Positions 62,025-64,000 of a stretch of 64,000 bases of DNA are shown here, one piece after another. The stretch lies in NCBI GenBank assembly GCA_002205965.3, contig NADL03000486.1, forward strand, positions 409,275 through 473,274, written 5' to 3'. The position numbers were made by a program, and so were the translations under genes. The notes below the pieces were generated by a model that made no database searches, was not told where the DNA came from, and worked only from the letters and a program-made list of their open reading frames with translations. The DNA comes from Kappaphycus alvarezii (taxonomy: Eukaryota; Rhodophyta; Florideophyceae; Gigartinales; Solieriaceae). Numbering within the stretch: the first letter of the stretch is position 1; each line of letters opens with the position of its first letter.

Positions 62025-62965
62025 CGGAACTTGAACTTCGAATTCCGAATCGGTACTAGTCTCCTCTTCTCGATACTTGCGACGGCGACCTTGAATTTCT
62101 TCTTACCGTGACGGGAAGGAGAGCGATCATCATCACACTCACCACGTCCGCTACGGTGTTTGGGACTCGACTCTTCATCATTAGAGTCTCGTCCCCCAGC
62201 AGGGTTAACCGGAAAGTACGGTTGTTTCACATCCATGGGTGGAACAGCCGACTCCCGTAAAGGACTTGTATTACCGTGTTCGGTGTTTTTAAACTGTAAA
62301 TGCCCAGACGGGCCTGGTAGACTCTTGGCGAGATTTCCGGTCGGTAGACTGCTCGAACTATCCGGTACGGGTTTAGACTCTTCGTCAGCTCTGAGTAATT
62401 CCTCGATGGGCATATTTGCAAAGCGCCTCATCAGAGCTGTAGTCTCCTCCCGAAGGAATGACATGACCATCGGCTCCGCAGCCTCGGCCATTATGTCATA
62501 CACCTTTGCTTGGAGCTCGGACTCCATAACCGAACGGACTTGTTCCTGCACCTCCTTCTTAACCATCTCCTGTACTTCGACCTTTAATTCCGAACGGATT
62601 TTCTTCTTCACTTCTTCTGTTGCATTATCAACTTCCGTACGGACTTGTGGACCCAGGGCATCCAATACACGCGGGACGACCTCGCTGTGTATCCACCGGG
62701 CCCTTTCCAAACCGATCGGTGATGTCATTCCGGACGGTGATGTCATGGCTCTTGCCAATCCACTGTCTCCGGACGGAGGTCCTGGAAACAACTGATAGGG
62801 GGCCGAAGTAACGGGGTCGGCGGCACTTGTCGGCGTCGCTTGGTTCCGTGCACGGTCATGCAAATACCGTTCCGGTTCGGCGAGCAGCTTCATCAGTGCC
62901 GACGGCGCACTGCGGGTGCCCTGCGAAGACTGGGAGCCTTCCGGGCGGTCTACGGGGGCGGACAT
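62021..62965 (-). CDS. gypsy-3 Gag ORF 1: coiled-coil N-terminal part
   Basis: 314 codons starting MSAPVDRPEGSQSSQ, 148 bases from the LTR. Residues 100-190 are a strongly charged helical stretch (VDNATEEVKKKIRSELKVEV, QEMVKKEVQEQVRSVMESEL) predicted to form a coiled coil, then a Ser/Pro/His-rich linker. Probably the matrix/multimerisation part of Gag. The last ~40 residues may be out of frame (see ORF 2). Confidence 0.8.
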   Translation of the reverse strand: MSAPVDRPEGSQSSQGTRSAPSALMKLLAEPERYLHDRARNQATPTSAADPVTSAPYQLFPGPPSGDSGLARAMTSPSGMTSPIGLERARWIHSEVVPRVLDALGPQVRTEVDNATEEVKKKIRSELKVEVQEMVKKEVQEQVRSVMESELQAKVYDIMAEAAEPMVMSFLREETTALMRRFANMPIEELLRADEESKPVPDSSSSLPTGNLAKSLPGPSGHLQFKNTEHGNTSPLRESAVPPMDVKQPYFPVNPAGGRDSNDEESSPKHRSGRGECDDDRSPSRHGKKKFKVAVASIEKRRLVPIRNSKFKFR

Positions 62966-63092
62966 CTTGACTTCGGTATCTTCTTCTTTGAAGTACCGAA
63001 CGGATAATACTGTGATTTTCGACTCTGCCTTCTCTTGTTTTCCGGTGGCGTCTCTTCTCGAAACCTAAAACCGTACGGAATTAACCAAAAGG

Positions 63093-63111
63093 GGTTCTAG
63101 GTCGGAGACCA
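63093..63111 (-). other. gypsy-3 primer-binding site
   Basis: TGGTCTCCGACCTAGAACC on the minus strand, two bases after the 5' LTR end. It would pair with a tRNA ending GGTCGGAGACCA. Tentative; no tRNA gene lies in the window to compare. Confidence 0.55.
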
Positions 63112-63113
63112 GT

Positions 63114-63795
63114 TGAGGTATAAAACGTTAGGGTTCACTTCTCTCTTACCTAACGGACGTCTCCGTTCGGGAAAGGGAAGGACCTCGGTAGATTGGTAGA
63201 GCGTTAGGTAGGTCTGCGACCAGCGAGGGACCACCGAACGGAATAACAAGGGAAACACAAGACAGAGGCTGGCTCACTCTCGGGACGAGCTAACCGTGCC
63301 GCGTTGGGGAAATACGCGGAGACGGTGACGGCGCGATACAGGCCAGAGGGGGACTAGTAAAACAAGGAGTAACCGAGCGGTAAAGGAAAAGGTAAAAGTA
63401 AAAAAGGGAACTCCGAGGTGGAAGGGTGCTTACCTCTTTACCTGACGGGCACCGTAAAGGAGATCAAGTTAAATATCTGTGAATTCCGTACGGAGTCTGA
63501 TTGGACCTGGCACTAGACCCCAATGGTCCCGTGCATACAGGTGTCAATTTCTACTAATTATCATACGCATTACTAAATTATACCCTACTGTACTCTCCAC
63601 AGTCCTGTAGTTACCTTCCGGATTCCTCACCGCGGCGCGTGTACACTGCTGTACGCCCTCACCTTTGCCACGTGGTCGCCGAGCGGGTCAACGCGTGCAT
63701 CGCCAAACAACCGAACGGCCGGGTGATCCTCCCTCGGATCATTATAAATTCAGCCATCCCACTCACCGTGCGGTCACTTCACTCACTATACCACA
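63114..63795 (-). repeat. gypsy-3 5' LTR
   Basis: 682 bases, about 98% identical to 52167-52850, with the same seven CCGNNCGG sites. Confidence 0.95.
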
Positions 63796-63800
63796 CTGGT

Positions 63801-64000
63801 CTAATGTGGCAAAGGACAACAAGGTCGGGTAAGCTTCATGCAAACCATTCTGAACGTCAGCAAAGGAGGACAACGAGGACGATAGCAGAGTTGTTCTAAT
63901 GAATCCTGATCTCGAGCGAAGTCTCTTTTCCAATAGCTGTCCGCGGGATTGGGCCCGAAGATGAGCGATATCGCGTTAGCCACTGCATCTGGCATACAGT
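63801..64000 (-). pseudogene. repeat family X, copy 3, middle part (right of gypsy-3)
   Basis: NAISLIFGPNPADSYWKRDF then ARDQDSLEQLCYRPRCPPL (63974-63850), matching copies 1 and 2. It continues beyond the right edge of the window, where its N-terminus should lie. Confidence 0.65.

Larger units (their letters stand above)
52167..63795 (-). mobile_element. Ty3/gypsy chromovirus gypsy-3 with an antisense gene and CCGNNCGG motifs
   Basis: LTRs 52167-52850 and 63114-63795, canonical TG...CA in element orientation (TGTGGTATAG ... TATACCTCA). CTGGT is duplicated at 52162-52166 and 63796-63800. Minus-strand order: gag ORF 1, gag ORF 2, protease, pol (RT-RNase H-integrase-chromodomain). Then about 3.4 kb lies between pol and the 3' LTR, carrying a gene on the opposite strand. 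The LTRs differ by roughly 2%, so it is fairly young. By eye about 80 copies of CCGNNCGG lie in the 11.6 kb, where about 3 are expected by chance. At 11.6 kb it is twice the size of a minimal chromovirus. Confidence 0.95.

Overview
The window looks like the genome of a filamentous fungus, probably an ascomycete. The evidence is Ty3/gypsy elements (one with a chromodomain), a Tc1-like transposon, a decayed LINE, two 77-98 bp introns with GTGAGT donors, and only two ordinary genes in 64 kb. A Pezizomycete (truffle/cup-fungus group) is a guess from the repeat-rich layout, not something the sequence proves. No bacterial, phage or CRISPR features were seen.

Layout. 1-7.6 kb: AT-rich graveyard with an old gag relic (to 1131), a decayed gypsy copy (3570-6175) and a fragment of a repeat family called X here (6176-6630). 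7.6-16.8 kb: the only low-repeat stretch, with a four-segment membrane protein (12296-14161), a SAM methyltransferase (15483-16301, minus) and a 5'-truncated LINE tail (11110-11335). 16.8-26.3 kb: a Tc1-like element with double (IR/DR-type) inverted repeats, split by gypsy-1 (18064-25971, minus, GTTTT target duplication). Gypsy-1 carries a two-zinc-finger protein gene inside its 1.5-kb LTRs. 26.4-29.4 kb: decayed LINE (minus) preceded by a second two-zinc-finger ORF. 29.96-31.5 kb: best copy of family X, which begins with a near-perfect mimic of the histone H3 tail.

32.5-51.5 kb: gypsy-2, whose integrase gene is split by a 13.6-kb DNA transposon (37395-51034). That transposon has 11-bp terminal inverted repeats, large subterminal arrays built on TGTGCACA/TTATGCACACATTG words, a decayed transposase-like gene (plus) and a decayed multi-exon coiled-coil gene (minus). 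52.2-63.8 kb: gypsy-3, a young chromovirus-type element (684/682-bp LTRs, CTGGT target duplication) inserted into another copy of family X. It carries an extra gene in antisense orientation between pol and the 3' LTR, and about 80 copies of the degenerate palindrome CCGNNCGG spread through LTRs, coding and non-coding parts.

How it fits together. The insertions nest in datable order: family X, then gypsy-3; Tc1, then gypsy-1; gypsy-2, then the 13.6-kb transposon, then a solo LTR inside it. The most notable candidates for undescribed biology are (i) gypsy-3 with its antisense gene and CCGNNCGG code, which invites comparison with the VANC anti-silencing proteins of Arabidopsis VANDAL transposons; (ii) the H3-tail protein family X; (iii) the 13.6-kb transposon; (iv) zinc-finger genes housed in an LTR and next to a LINE. 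The two gypsy-1 LTRs differ almost only in homopolymer lengths and one repeat array, so some apparent frameshifts may be sequencing errors.
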